A stretch of DNA of 64,000 bases from NCBI RefSeq assembly GCF_023065955.2, contig NW_026623078.1, positions 11,232,199 through 11,296,198 of the forward strand. The letters are read 5' to 3'. This document shows positions 33,851 to 46,751 of the stretch, piece by piece. This stretch comes from Ursus arctos. Its lineage: Eukaryota > Chordata > Mammalia > Carnivora > Ursidae. The translations under genes were made by a program, and so were the position numbers. The notes beneath the pieces are model-generated. The model saw only the letters and a program-made list of their open reading frames with translations, had not been told where the DNA came from and did no database searches. Within the stretch, counting starts at the first letter, position 1. The number at the start of each line of letters is the position of its first letter.

Positions 33851-34560
33851 CTACAGTAAAATTTTAATTTCTTTTTAGATATTTTAATGTAAAGTAAGCT
33901 GTTTAAAATCTTAATAGTCATGCTGATTGAAGCTGAAATAGTGCTTGTCAAGTTTCTCCACTTAAAAGTTACTTTTTCCACCCCATTTCCTTACAATACA
34001 TGTTTGAAAGAAGTCACTATATGTAGCCCGCATTTCCAAAGTGAGGTGTTATGCTCAACCTCACTGAGGGCAGATTATTCTTTCAAAATGTACCTATGGT
34101 TTTTAAAAATCAGGTATATTATGATGCTTCTAAAAGAAGAGTCTATTTCTTACAGTTTACCAGGGGACATGCCACACCATGCAAAACCACATGGGAAAGC
34201 ATAAAGGTCAGTCGGAGGCACAAAGTGTTAAGAGGGAAGCATGAACAGAAACTCTATTGTGGTTTTCATGGAAAAGTGGAGCTCTGGAAGAATTGACTTG
34301 CAAATGAGAGGTGTGCTCTCAGGCAGGTTGTTTACTGTCTTTTGGAATTAACTAGCCCTGGGAAGGGCAGTCTCTCCAGGGTCAGCAAGGTCTCACATTA
34401 TCAACACATCATAAAATACAGAAAATTGAAAACATGATTTATTTAAATATATACATAAATTATTTTCAATACTTCCTCATAGAGTATTCATCTCTTTTAT
34501 CCATTTATGTGTTATTTCTTTATTTATTCAATCATTTATTTATGTCACCATGGACCATTA
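33851..34560. other. Unassigned, partly old L1 3' UTR-like
   Basis: 'gaaagaagtcactatatgta' with 'ctcaacctcactgagggcag' and the block 'tttatttattcaatcattta' resemble segments of old L1 3' UTRs, but most of 34080-34400 was not recognised. The overlapping plus frames at 33920-34296 have no known motif. Confidence 0.4.
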
Positions 34561-34865
34561 TTCCTCAGAAATATCTTAGAGACTGTCATGGGGAGAGCCG
34601 GGGGAGACACGACCACCAAATGCAGAGGACTATAGGACTCTAGATAGAGTCCTAGAATATAGAAAGAACATTGATTTAAATTAAGCATGGACTTAAGATG
34701 GTAATAATGTATCAATTTTGGTTCATTGATTGTGACGTTATACTATGCCAATGTGGTATGTTGATGGTGGATGCAACTGAATGTGGAGTATGAGGGAACT
34801 CTATCTTCAGATTTTTACTGGAAATATAAAACTTTAAAATAAAAGTTTTATTAGAAATTCAATGG
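34561..34865 (+). repeat. Ancient L1ME-type 3' terminus
   Basis: 'ttagagactgtcatggggag', 'gacacgaccaccaaatgcag', 'tagagtcctagaatatagaa', 'ttggttcattgattgtgacg' and 'gtatgagggaactctatctt' with 'aaaactttaaaataaaagtt' at the end match the end of the same kind of element as 21430-21893. Confidence 0.65.
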
Positions 34866-34889
34866 CATTTTCTTATAATAATAATAAAC

Positions 34890-36980
34890 ACATAGAAGCC
34901 AAAATTAAGAACATTACGTTATTTACAGTTGCTCCCTAAATTGAAATACTTATAGGTATAAATCTAACAAATATATGTAGAGTCTGTATGGTGAAATTAA
35001 AAACTTGGGTGAAAGAAATCAAAGAAGTCCTAAATAGAAACTGTGTACATGGATTGGAATACTCAACTTAGTCAAAAATGTCAGTTCATTTCAAATTCAT
35101 TTATAGGTTTGATATCATTCCTGTCAAAATCCCAGCAAGGTATTACTGCATACATAGACAGTTTTATCCTAAAATTTACATGGACATTACATGGACCTAT
35201 TACATTCTTAGGACCTTGATCTTGCAATCATAAAACCAATTGAAAAGATTAGAGAGGGAGTAATCATTGGACCTGATGTTAAGATACAATGCATAGCTAT
35301 AGTAATCAAGACTATTATATTGGCAGAAGGATAAATACATTGATTAGTGGTACAGAATAGAGAACACAGAAATAGGACTATATAAATATGTACAACTGAG
35401 TTTTGACAAATTTTAAAAAATAATTCAATGGACAAAGAGTACTTTTTCAACAAATGTTGTTACAGCAATTGGACATCTATAAGCATAAAAACAAAAAACA
35501 AATAGACAAACAACTACCTAAATCTAAACCTCATATTTTATTTTAAAAATTAACTCAAGATGCATCATAAACATAAATGTAAGACATAAAGGTATACAAT
35601 TTTAGAAAATATAAGAGAAGATTATTGGAACTTAGAGTTTGGTGAAAAATTCTTAGACTTGACACTAAAAGCACATTCCATAAAAGGGAAATTTATTAAA
35701 CTGGGCCTCAATGAAATTAATTTTTTTACTCTGTTAAGAAAATGGAAGAACAGGCCTCAGAAAGGAAGAAAATATTTGCAAACCACATTTTTGATAGAAG
35801 ACTGATATCTAGAATATATAAACAACGGTAGAAAAGATAACAAAAATCAATTAGAAAATGGTCAAAGGCATGAGCAGACATTTCCCTGAGAATTTCCAGA
35901 TGGCATGTAAACATATGAAAAGTTGATCAACATTATTAGCCATTAGGGAAATGCAAATTAAAGCCACAAAAAATACCACTACAGATTATCAGAATGGCTA
36001 AATTAAAAAAAAAAAAAAGAAGACGACCCAGGATTGTATCCCCGGGCATTTATCCCAGAGATATAAAAATTATCTTCATGCACAAAATCCTGTACATGAA
36101 TGTTTCTAACAGCTTTATTTGTAATGGCCAGGCACTGGAAATAATACATATGCCCTTCAACAGTTGGATAATTAAAACCGTGGTACATCAATACTATGTA
36201 ATTCCATATAGCAATGAAATGGAAGAAACTACTCATACACACAACTTGAATAGAACTCAAGGAGATTTTGTTGAATAAAAAAATGTCAATCCCAAAAGAT
36301 TACATACTTTATGATTCCATTTACATAAAATTATTGAAATAACATGATTATAAACATGAAGAAGGCAACAGTGGTTCCTAAGGTTTAGGGATGGGAGAGG
36401 GAGGTGTCTGTGGCTAATAAAGGGTAGCACAAGGGATCTTCGTGATGAAACTGTCCTTGATCTTGACTACGGGAGTGGTTCCACAAATCCACACATGACA
36501 AAATTGCATAGAAAAAATGTGCATGTGCACACACACACATACACACACACACACACAGGCTACATATAAAACTGATACTTTAATAAAGTCAATGAATTGT
36601 ATAAATACCAATTTCCTATTGTAATGTCATATTCTAGTTAAGCAAAGTGACACCACAAAGTCAATCTGGGAGAAAAGCATATGGACTTTGTATTATTTCT
36701 TACAACTGCATGAGAACCTACAATTGTGTAAAAAATATAAATGAATCACTTAGAACAATATATTTAGTACAAACAGAAACTCCAAATTTGAGTTGTAGTG
36801 ATATGTCTAGGTAGAGTCATCAATTGTAACAAATGCTTCCCTCTGATAAGGTACGTGAATAGTTGGGGAGACTGTACCTATGTAGGGACAGAGCCTATAT
36901 GGCAACTCTCAGTACTCTCCACTCAATTTTCCTATAATCTAAAACTGCTTTAAAAATTAAGATTATTAAATGAATTAATA
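34890..36980 (+). mobile_element. Ancient L1 (L1M-type), ORF2 C-terminal part and 3' UTR
   Basis: Order of landmarks: 'tgatatcattcctgtcaaaa', 'attagtggtacagaatagag', 'ctttttcaacaaatgttgtt', 'aattaactcaagatgcatca', 'aaaatggtcaaaggcatgag', 'ttatcagaatggctaaatta', 'ggcatttatcccagagatat', 'atgtttctaacagctttatt' and a 3' UTR that contains a CA repeat. Many stops and frame breaks. An A15 run lies at about 36004-36018. Confidence 0.85.
36528..36557 (+). repeat. (CA)n microsatellite
   Basis: About fifteen CA units with one interruption, in an old L1 3' UTR. Confidence 0.93.
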
Positions 36981-37812
36981 AAATATTATCATAATTGTTT
37001 ATTATCATTAATTACGTGTACTCCAAAGTCCAAGGTCTTCATCCTTTCGCTCTCATCAAGCTGCAGGAAAATAATGGATCAAGCCTGTTTTCTTAGTTCT
37101 AACAGGCTCATGCATCTTCTTAAAAATCATTCTGAACTGATTATCAATTACTTTCAACTTTATTTGGAGTTTTGTTTCATTGAACAGCAAACTTGTAGCT
37201 ATTTAAACCCACTTATGATGCACTGAGTACTATATCTTCCCCAAGAGACATTTAATGATTTACATTCCATCCATTTTAAAGTGACTCACTCCTGGCATAA
37301 CCCTTAGTCATATTCCTGTCATATTGCCTTAGTAAAAGGGACACATTTCTTCCATATCCCCTTTCAGATCTCCCAGATGTAACTAAACAGACTCCTTTAG
37401 GACTTGTATTCATGTGTAAATGACTCTCTCAAGTCAATGATATCATTCTGAACAAAGCTGAAAACCACCTTTCTAGCTCTACTACTTTATATCTACCTGA
37501 TAGATGTTTCCCATTCATCACTCACAGGGGTAGAAGAGCTTTGAAATTAAAACAGTAAAATAAAAACCAGAGAATCTTCCAGCTCATTCTTTCCCACTGA
37601 CTTTCTGAAAACATTTAAACGATTGCAGAAGCCATCTTTTTCTTTTTTAAGAATAAATGTTATATATAAATATATATATATTTTTGAGGTGGCAAGTATT
37701 TCTTTTGAATTAACTCAGCTTATCATTAAGACTGCTTACTAAAAACAGAGATTAGAAATCCATTTCTTTGAAATATTAATATATGATATATGTACAAAAT
37801 ATATCCATGCCT
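36981..37812. other. Unassigned sequence
   Basis: No gene or repeat recognised. A TA-rich patch lies at about 37659-37681. Confidence 0.45.
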
Positions 37813-37840
37813 TTGTGTGTGTGTGTGTGCGTGTGTATGT
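37813..37840 (+). repeat. (TG)n microsatellite
   Basis: About fourteen TG units with interruptions, directly next to a SINE tail. Confidence 0.9.
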
Positions 37841-37846
37841 ATATGG

Positions 37847-38033
37847 CTTTTTTTTTTAAAGATTTTATTTATTTATTTGAGAAAGAAAGAGTGAGAGAGA
37901 GAAAGAGCATGAGCAGGGGGAGAGGCAGAGGGAGAAGCAGGCTCCCCACTGAGCAGGAACCCCGACTTGGGGCTGGATTCCAGGACCCCGGGATTATGAC
38001 CTGAGTCGAAGGCAGATGCTTAACCAACCGAGT
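37847..38033 (-). mobile_element. Can-SINE (SINEC), minus strand, head truncated
   Basis: T-rich tail, GA-rich body, 'ccccgggattatgacctgag' block. It ends within the head ('taaccaaccgagtcaa'), lacking the last ~15-20 bp ('ccacccaggcgcccc'), so it is 5'-truncated or later clipped. No target duplication found. Confidence 0.92.
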
Positions 38034-40800
38034 CAATTTTTTCAATTGACATTATTATGTCTGACTTGACTTGAGATGTTTTGCAATGTGATAAATGATG
38101 TCAATTGCTTTTGAGTTACTTTTTGAGTTGAGATGTTTTTGAGACATTAAACCAATTGAACAGGGGAAAAAATGCCAAGTTATTTCAAATAGTAGCTGTC
38201 TTGAGTACTCTCACCATGTCAATTGTTTGAACTTAATCTGAACAAAAGATTATATCCTTTTGTTTAAAAAAATGAATTTTTGACTTGTTAATAAGCAGAA
38301 TGCTTTGACATAATACTCTCAGACTGGCTCCTCTCATCATTAGGGGGTATTGGCCCCTCACACCATTTCACATTTCAAAATCTAAGCTACCTGGCAGGCA
38401 TTTCAAGTTTAAGGGGCTCCCCAAACCCATACAAAATGAAGTAAGATGTAGGGAGACATTGTGGTTTAATCACTATGACAGTTGCCTCACTGTGTCTGTG
38501 ACATTAAGGCAAGCCCTGGAGTTCTTGTTATTAATGGAAGGAATGATTGAAATGCAGTCTCATGCATTTTATGATGTGGGATTTTACGCCATGTTGTATT
38601 TTTCTTTAATTTTTTTCTGGCACATTAACTATGTTGCATACATAATCTCTTAACTGATTTCATTTCCTCAGGAATCATAAACATTTTATATGCTATGGGA
38701 AGAAATTTTGCCTTTGATGTAGGAATTCTAGAGCTTAAATTTAAAATATATGTTTCATTACTACACACTTTTCAACATGCTAAAAAATTTTAAACAAAAT
38801 TATGTCCCAAAATGAAATATATAACACAATATTTTTCACCTTACTATGAATGGTTTCACCTAGGAACAAGTCCAAGTAAAAGAAAATTTGAATAAAACAT
38901 TGATGTTTCATTCTCTGTTTCATATGCTTATATATGACATATAAATGAAATAGTATGCTTATATGATGCAATTTGAAAATGTAATCATGGAAACTATCAT
39001 CTTTATGATCAGAAAGAAAATAGAGTGCCTGAGTGTCTTTCACTACATATAATGGTAACAGCTTACATGTGGATACAGCTTTGCAATTAAGGAAGAAATT
39101 TCACAAACTATACTATAAGTGACTAGCATTAAATACAAGCAACACATGCACAAAATACTAGTCCTTCCAAGCAGAGAACGTAAACACAAAACGGATAAGG
39201 TTTTCTCAATAAATTTCTCTAGAATACGATGTTTATAGTCCCCAGTTGTCTGTCAGGAGGTTCACAACTGCTCTGGTAGTTTCAAAAGAAAAGGCAGAGG
39301 CAATCTGATTTCTACACATTTCTCAACTTGCTTGTATATTTAATTAATACTTTTACATAGAGGTTTTGTCATATGTCTGTCAGTGCTTTGTGGATCCATA
39401 TTACAATCTGAAGGATTAAGATTATATTGATCTTAACTTAAAAGGTTAATATTTTTTTATTTATCAAGGATTTCTATGTTAAGTATTATTTATCTATATT
39501 ATGGAGTTGGTATACTCTTAAATTCTGCACCCGAGATCCCGGTCTACTTTACATTAGCTAGGTGCCATTCCTCTTGGGCAACCAGTTTTCATGTCAGTCA
39601 TAGATCATTGCTTACTTTTGTTACATTTACATTTTTACTACTAAAATATTGTTTATCACTAATTCACTAACATGGATCAATGGCTAAAAATGATTCATTA
39701 ATGCAAAAAATAGCAATTACTAGTGGAGAAAAAAATGAAGATATAAGTATTAAAAACAGAATGGCAAAGTAACTATAAAAAGAGAACATTACTCACAGAA
39801 TATGATTTAGGGTATAAATGAGGGGTAAATATTTAAATGTGATGGTTGCACCAAGGCTCTGGAAAACTAAATTTCGAAAAGGAAACACAATTGTAATTAT
39901 CCAAAATTTTTTGTAATACCAAAAATCCCAAATTCCCACACATTACCCTTCATAAATTTTGTCAAAAATGCAGAATTTATATCATTTTGGTTTTCTAAAA
40001 CATGATCAGAAGTATGCTTTATAGTAAGAAGTGTTTTTTTTTTTTTCCCTGTGAAGGCTCATCAGAGACTCAAATTAGGGAAGTATCAAGGAATACTAGT
40101 CATAGCAAAAACTTATCCAAGTCTCTATTACTGAGAAGCTCAAAAAAACAGTACCAAAGGGAATGTAAAAAATCTTATGATTGAGGCAAAAACAGAATAA
40201 ATGTTGACCAACCTATTTATCATATAACACGGTGGAAATTACACATCAGTAGAAGAATCATTATACATGCACAGTTGAATGAAATCATGTGAGGGCGTAA
40301 ATCAGCTCTTGGCATATACGTGGCCATCATTTAGAAGAGAGTGCTTACTCCGTGCTTTTCACTGAATGAGAAAGGTTTTTTATTTATTGAACAACTTTTT
40401 TGAGAGCCATAGCAAAGACTGAAATCGTATTTTAGAATCAGCGCAAACATCTTTCATGCGGCTACGTTTCTAGGTACAGGAAGAAAGTGCCTTAATGTCA
40501 ATCACCAGACTGGGCTATTTATCCACAGACAATTGGTCATAAATAACACTTTATGGTTGAAAGAAACTGTGAAGGCTACGACTCTGGCAAATCATTGACA
40601 TAACTGTCTAGCTCTGTGTCCTGGTCATGCCATGCACAGAAATAGGACATCGGGTCAAGTATGCCTTATACCCTTAAGTATGTTCTTTCTCCAGGGGACA
40701 GAGCTACACTTCATTTATCAAAACGAGAGGTATGATTTTTTTTTTAATTCTTCAGAAAACTATATTGCAAAACATGACCCTCTCACTTCAGTTCTGAGAT
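38034..40800. other. Unassigned sequence, 2.8 kb
   Basis: No interspersed repeat and no recognisable gene. Open frames are short (60-87 codons) and lack motifs. This is one of the largest repeat-free blocks in the window and the best place to look for conserved non-coding DNA. Confidence 0.45.
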
Positions 40801-40802
40801 GA

Positions 40803-40821
40803 CTTTCTTTCTTTCTTTTTT

Positions 40822-40857
<36 letters not shown>

Positions 40858-40866
40858 TTTCTTTCT

Positions 40867-40903
<37 letters not shown>

Positions 40904-40918
40904 TCTTTCTTTCTTTTT

Positions 40919-40955
<37 letters not shown>

Positions 40956-40966
40956 TCTTTCTTTTT

Positions 40967-41059
<93 letters not shown>
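40803..41059 (+). repeat. (TTTC)n polypyrimidine tract
   Basis: 257 consecutive pyrimidines built mostly of TTTC units with TTCTCTTTC and longer-T interruptions that recur roughly every 50-60 bp. The repeat continues weakly to 41072. The 111-codon Phe/Ser/Leu frame across it is an artefact of the repeat. Confidence 0.97.
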
Positions 41060-41436
41060 ATTTCTTTCTTTCGTGTTGAGAAAAAGCTATCATTTATCTT
41101 ACGGAAACTATGGAGAATCTTGACAATTGAATAATTAAGGTTTACCCCCTTGTTAAATACTTTAAAATCATGTCTAAATTCAACAACAGACCATGTAGAA
41201 TATTCCAGACATGAATGAAACCAAAGATGTGATAGGGAATCCTTTCTTGCCTTCTTCTGACCTTAAATTTTAAACTTCCAACTTCTATGTATCACTTACT
41301 CATTTGTAATGAAAAATGCCTCTGAAGTTCTGAAGTTGTCAAAGACAAGTCTGAGTTTCCAGGACTGTTTAAAAAAGTATGCCACATTTTTTTCCTCTTC
41401 CTGAAAGCATAATTAGGAATTAGAAATATCTACTTT

Positions 41437-41634
41437 GTGTTTTTTTTGTTTTTTGGGTTTTTTTTTTTAGATTTTATTTACTTACTTATTTGAGAGAGAG
41501 AACGCAAGAGAACACAAGCAGGGGGAGCAGCAGAGGGAGAGGGAGAAGCAGGCTCCCTGCTGAGCAGGGAACCCTGGGACACTGGGATCATGACCTGAGC
41601 AGACATGTAACCCACTGAGCCACCCAGGAACCCC
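41437..41634 (-). mobile_element. Can-SINE (SINEC), minus strand, internal deletion
   Basis: Long T/G-rich tail, GA-rich body and head complement 'gagccacccaggaacccc'. Target duplication of 16 bp with one mismatch at 41421-41436 and 41635-41650. The middle is shorter than in sibling copies: the 'cccgacgtggggctcgat' block and part of the head ('gccgaaggc') are missing. Confidence 0.94.
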
Positions 41635-41650
41635 TAGAAATGTCTACTTT

Positions 41651-43425
41651 AAATAAAGCTTAGTTAGAGAGACTAATGGCATGTTAAATCTTATTGCTTA
41701 GGTGTTCTCTTGAGTTCGATATGGGTGCATGAATCATGAATTGCAAACAGTATAACTTCCTAATATGAGAGTGTTCCCCCACCACACACACACAAATTGC
41801 GTATTATTATAGCTTTGTTTGATTTTTCTTAAATTTGTTGTTTCATGTAGAACAAATAAGATTAATGAATTCATGGTGGCCAAATGTTTGAGAAACATTA
41901 CTCCAAATTTAATATAATTTTACCAATACAGTTCTGATGTAACTGAAAATAATTAAGTGTTAATTAATTGATTATGAATTACCAACATGCATTTGACTTT
42001 GAAATTTATAGTTCAAAGAAAATAATATGGTATTTTCCTTGTTTTATTATTTTTCTCATCACATGACTAAACAGAGAAATAGCTAGAGACAGATTCTCTA
42101 CTCTCCCACGAATAGTCCTTAATTGCTTAGAAAATAAATGATGAGCTTAGCTCACCTAGTTTAGCATAAGACCTTGTAGGTCAGAGTTATAAATTTGGAT
42201 TTTATTCTGAAGTGAGAAGGCTTGTAGGTTTTAGGCAGAGAAGAGAGATTTTTTGGATTATGTATTTAGAAGATAGCTCTGTAGAGATAAGCAAAGGGAA
42301 AGGCTAGTATGAATCATGGAGTACTGGATTGGAAATGGGACTACTGTATGTTATGAGACCAAACACTCCAAATTTATACATTTAAATTCATTTGTGTCAG
42401 AGAAGCTTGACAAAGCATAAACTATGTCTTAATCATTTAAAAATTAAATCATACTATAAATCTTACATTATTGATTTCTGTTTCAGAAACTCCTACCAAA
42501 CTTTTTACTAGAACTACTAGGTCTCAGTGGAACATTTGTTTTGAAGGATTTTGCAGCCACATTTTCCCCAGGTGTGATAATATAATACATATTTCATTTT
42601 TTGTATGAAAGATGACTCTGTTAGCAATGTCACCATCTAGAATACTGATTTCCTTTCTACACAGAGCACTCATGTTATCACTTCATTCAAGGCACTACAA
42701 TCCTAAAAAATGACCACATCACTTCCAGTGACAACAATCTAGGGGAATGTAGGTCAAATCAGTTACATTTCTAGAAAGAAGAATCCTACTATTTTAGTTG
42801 ACCAAAGTGTATCATCCAAATTAAATAATTCCTATGGAACAGGAGACATAGCAATTTTGCTTAAAAGTGAAATAGTCCTATTTCAAGTCAGTCTCTATTT
42901 AGTGGTTTATAGCTACACTTTCTTACCTTAATATTTTCTTTGGCATGTCTATTTTGTGTTCTTTCTGTATGCTTGTTTGCAGTTTGTCTGTTTTATCTTG
43001 CTTTACTACAATTTTACTAGGTTCTTGTTAAAACCCTTCTTACACCAGGCTAAACTTTAAAAATGAGTCAGATTGAACCTCTTGGAGAACATTTGTCTAC
43101 TGGCTCCTCTGTGATGATGACAATATTACCAGTATTTTGCATATGGATAAATACAACTAAGCAGAAACACAATTTTCCAAAGTTAATCAATTAATAAAAA
43201 TGTGGCCTATAGTCAAATTTAGGTCAGCCAGTTTCCTAGTCTTGTATGTTTTCTACTGTATACCTTATTGTAGAATTAATAAATTGTATATTTTACATTT
43301 GTACACACAGGTACAATTCCCCTTTATCTTTGAAATTAAGTCATCAACTTCAAAAAATGTGCTACTCTGCTTCTAATTTACTTTAAATCGAACATAGTCT
43401 AGAAAGGTAAGGAAGGGAAATGATT
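41651..43425. other. Mostly unassigned sequence
   Basis: A short CA run lies at about 41783-41794. 42180-42330 ('ggattttattctgaagtgag', then 'ttttaggcagagaagagaga') resembles an ancient L2-like repeat; tentative. The rest was not recognised. Confidence 0.4.
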
Positions 43426-43794
43426 ATTTAGGGAATACCTGCTGTATGGCAGGCAAGAAGCTAGAAATTTCACATATGTAAACCATTTCCAATTGGCAGC
43501 TTCCAACTAGTAATTTGCAGACAATCTTGATCTCCTCAGTAATTAGAATTACATAGAAATTGTGTGAATTTCAAGGCAGTCCAGTCCATCTTAGTGATCT
43601 CATTCAGAGTATATAATGTCTCTTATTAAGTTAAAGACAATAAGTTGGCTTGACAAGAATAGTTTAATTTGATGCATAATGATTTATTTCAATGATCTAT
43701 CTAATAATTTATAATGTCTACCAGTCTACCATATAGAGCATCTTAAGGTCATAACTAGACTCCTTAGTTTTTATCCCCATTATGAATATCATGG

Positions 43795-43965
43795 ACTTTT
43801 ATATTACCACATGAAAGGTACTTTCTACGTGCTGGGGATTCAAGAGTGAAGAAAGCAGACAATGGCCCTGATCTTTTATGGACTTACTTTCTCATGGGAT
43901 CAACAAGTAACAAATGTAGTTAGGTGATATTAAGTACCATAAAGAAAGGCCTTTGTTTGAGTAGG
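43795..43965 (+). repeat. Ancient L2-like repeat fragment
   Basis: 'gtgctggggattcaagagtg', 'cagacaatggccctgatctt' and 'ttaagtaccataaagaaag' follow an old mammal-wide repeat order ('gtgctggggatacagcagtg ... taagtgctatgaagaaa'). The family name is from memory and uncertain. Confidence 0.45.
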
Positions 43966-44551
43966 CCTTTTTCCTCTTTTATCCAGCTTTCTTTCGGAGT
44001 GGAAGTGAAAGTTTTGGACCCCTATTTCTTTACTTTTATTCACGCAGCCTCCATGGATTGGATGTTTACAATGATGAGCAGCAGTGAAGATCAGGAACTT
44101 AGGAAAACCTTTATGAAGCTCATCACAGAGGATACCCATCATTCAACCTGTCTTTTTAATTATGGCTTTTTCCACACAAGCTGGTAGACCCTGTTTTACT
44201 TAATTATACATAAATAGTAATTTCTGTCAAACCCTTTTTCATCTCTTAATGATGGGTAGAAGAGCTAGAGTGAACAATGGTGAGATAACACGTCTTTAAC
44301 TTAAATTTTTTGATGAAACAGAAAGAAAAGAAATTACGTGACTTAAGTGTTCACTTTTAAGAGTGTGGGGATGTGCTGTACATAATATTTATTTGCTCAC
44401 ATCTGTTTTAAAGACTTTCATCTTAATCTAATTTTGTTGATGTTCTAATGGGTCAATTAAAAAAACAGTTTAATATTGATACAGATGAATCATGAAAAGA
44501 ATAAAAAGATATGTAAAACTCTCCATTACTAATTTAATTTATATTCTGTTT
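43966..44551. other. Unassigned sequence
   Basis: 43971-44190 is open on both strands for 70-87 codons, but the frames overlap each other and the L2-like repeat and have no recognised domain. Confidence 0.4.
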
Positions 44552-44572
44552 CACACACACACACACACACAT
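44552..44572 (+). repeat. (CA)n microsatellite
   Basis: About ten CA units. Confidence 0.93.
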
Positions 44573-45279
44573 GCACAGAATCCCATGATCAATTAGTCAA
44601 CTAGATATTTTTGAATAAAGCATTTGAACATATTGTCATTTTCCTGTAAACTTCTTCTCTGCACTCCTGTGAGAATTTCTAACCATTGTATTTATTGTAG
44701 TCAACTCTTTGGAGAACTAATAGTGTCTCCTAATTTGCTTTTACAATGTTTACTAACATCCAGATGCTGTTAACAAAGCTAAGAGTAAGGAGGGGAAAAA
44801 AGTAAATTAATAATCAATATGAAATATATGAATTTGAGATGTCCGCTCTTAGACTCAAAAACAAACCTTGATTTATCTAATTATACCTGATAATCTAAGC
44901 CTACCCTTTCTCTGATTAGAAATGTTTTAACTTTTCTCCTAATAATTATTTGTCTAGCACAGTTGGAGGAAATCATCTTAATGGATGTAGGAGACTCATT
45001 GATCATAGGCTTTTCTATTAGTAATTTCTACTACACAAGGCAATTTTCCTTAATACAATTACACAATTCCTTTTCATTTACCTAAACAAATTCTCTCCTA
45101 GCTGCATAATGGGGTACAATGTTCTCAGAACTATGGAAACGAGAGAATTCATCCCATGCCAGTTAATCTATGGTAGGAATAGAGATTCTTATACATCAAC
45201 ATAAACCTGTGGGTAGCTCCTTCCATAGACTGACAACACAGAAATAGATCATATACATAAAGCCTCACGTGTTTAGAAT
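44573..45279. other. Unassigned sequence
   Basis: No gene or repeat recognised. Confidence 0.45.
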
Positions 45280-46523
45280 AAACAAAAGAATATACCTTCT
45301 TTATCTTGCAATAGGCAAAGACTTCTTAAACAAGACCCAAAAAGCATTAACAATAAAAGATTAATAATATGGTCTTATTAAAATAAAGAACTCAACAAGT
45401 CAATAAGACTCCATCAGGAGAATGAGTAGAAAAGGTAGACTGGAGGAAGTGGTTTTAATACATATTCAATAGAGGACTCATATTAGGATATAAAAGAACT
45501 CCTAAAAATAAATCACAAAAATATAGAAAACCAATTATCAGGAAATTAAAAATTAAAATGAGGGTGCATAAGAACTAGAAAGATCGGTAGGGGAAGAAAG
45601 GGATAAAGAAAGGGGGGGTAATCAGAAAGGGGAATGAAGCATGAGAGATTATGGACTCTGGGAAATAAACTGAGGGCTTCAAAGGAGAGGGGGGTGGGGG
45701 AATGGGATAGACTGGTGATGGGTAGTAAGGAGGGCACGTATTGCATGGTGCACTGGGTGTTATATGCAACTAATGAATCATCGAACTTTACATCAGAAAC
45801 CAGGGATGTACTGTATGGTGACTAACATAATATAATAAAAAAACATTAAAATAAAAAAAATTAAAATGAGGGTGAAATATCATTATAAAGATACCAGAAT
45901 GGTTAAAACAAAAACGAGAGATGATACCAAGTGTAATAAGGAGCAATTGAAACACTTACAGGGTGCTCAGCAGGAGCATAAATTGGTCATCTACATTTTG
46001 GCATCTATAGTTTGGCAATATCTACTAGAGCTAATCATATGTAACTGCTAGGACCCAGCACCTCCACTTGTGGCAATGAGTGCTTATGTCTATCAAATGA
46101 TACACAAAAGAAGTTACATATGAGTACAATTCATAATTGCCAAATTTGGAAATAATTCTTATCTCTATAGACAGCAAAATGAATAAATAAATTGATGTCT
46201 ATTTATTAAGTGCATTCTACAAAACAAAAAAATAGAATTACTAATACAAGCAAGAACACAAATGAATTTTATATCACAAAGAACATATATACAATAATTT
46301 CACTTATTTGAAGTTTGAAATCAGGCATAACTAGTCTATGCTGATAACAGTCTGCATAATATTAGAAGCTGACTCAGAGGTATCATGAAGGTGACTTCTT
46401 GTGACTGGTAATGTTCCATATCTTGATCTGTGTGGTGGTTACCAGGTGTTTACATATGTAAGAACCTTCAGAAATATATACTATGGATTTGTGTGCTTTT
46501 CTGTACCTAAGTTTTGTCTCATC
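45280..46523 (+). mobile_element. Ancient L1 ORF2 end and 3' region, split by a young L1 tail
   Basis: 'ggcaaagacttcttaaacaa', 'aaaagcattaacaataaaag', 'aggaaattaaaaattaaaat', then after the interruption 'gataccagaatggttaaaac', 'tcagcaggagcataaattgg', 'aataattcttatctctatag' and 'tgatctgtgtggtggttacc' and 'gtgtttacatatgtaagaac' follow the L1M ORF2 end and 3' UTR. A SINE abuts its 3' end. Confidence 0.8.
45567..45858 (+). mobile_element. Young carnivoran L1, 3'-end fragment (5'-truncated)
   Basis: The last ~290 bp of a young L1 with A-rich tail, inside the ancient L1 above. Identical 16-bp target duplication 'aattaaaatgagggtg' at 45551-45566 and 45859-45874. Carries the same 63-codon 3' UTR frame (45634-45825) as the copy at 2994-3255. 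Confidence 0.96.
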
Positions 46524-46543
46524 AAAAGAAAAGAAAAATCTCT

Positions 46544-46751
46544 GGGGTGCCTGGGTGGCACAGCGGTTGAGCGTCTACCTTCTGCTCAGGGCGTGATCCC
46601 GGCGTTACGGGATCAAGCCCCACATCAGGCTCCTCCGCTATGAGTCTGCTTCTTCCTCTCCCACTCCCCCTGCTTGTGTTCCCTCTCTCGCTGGCTGTCT
46701 CTATCTCTGTCAAATAAATAAATAGAATCTTTAAAAAAAAATTAAAAAAAA
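46544..46751 (+). mobile_element. Can-SINE (SINEC), plus strand, very young
   Basis: Head 'ggggtgcctgggtggcacag', then 'cggcgttacgggatcaagcc', 'gctcctccgctatgagtctg', a CT-rich part ending 'ctatctctgtcaaataaata', and an A-rich tail. Identical 20-bp target duplication at 46524-46543 and 46752-46771. The 'cacagcggtt' head and 'gctatgag' body mark a distinct SINE subtype from the 5681 copy; I associate it with arctoid carnivorans. Confidence 0.96.

Noticed and set aside
33920..34296. Overlapping plus-strand frames (94 and 81 codons)
   Set aside because: They sit in sequence partly like an old L1 3' UTR, overlap each other in different frames and have no recognisable protein motif.
40799..41134. 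111-codon plus-strand frame rich in Phe, Ser and Leu
   Set aside because: It is a direct translation of the (TTTC)n tract; period-4 repeats stay open in all frames without coding for anything.
43924..44187. 87-codon plus frame with an overlapping 70-codon minus frame, considered as an ancient exon
   Set aside because: The start lies in an L2-like repeat, both strands are open by chance, and no domain or splice context was visible.
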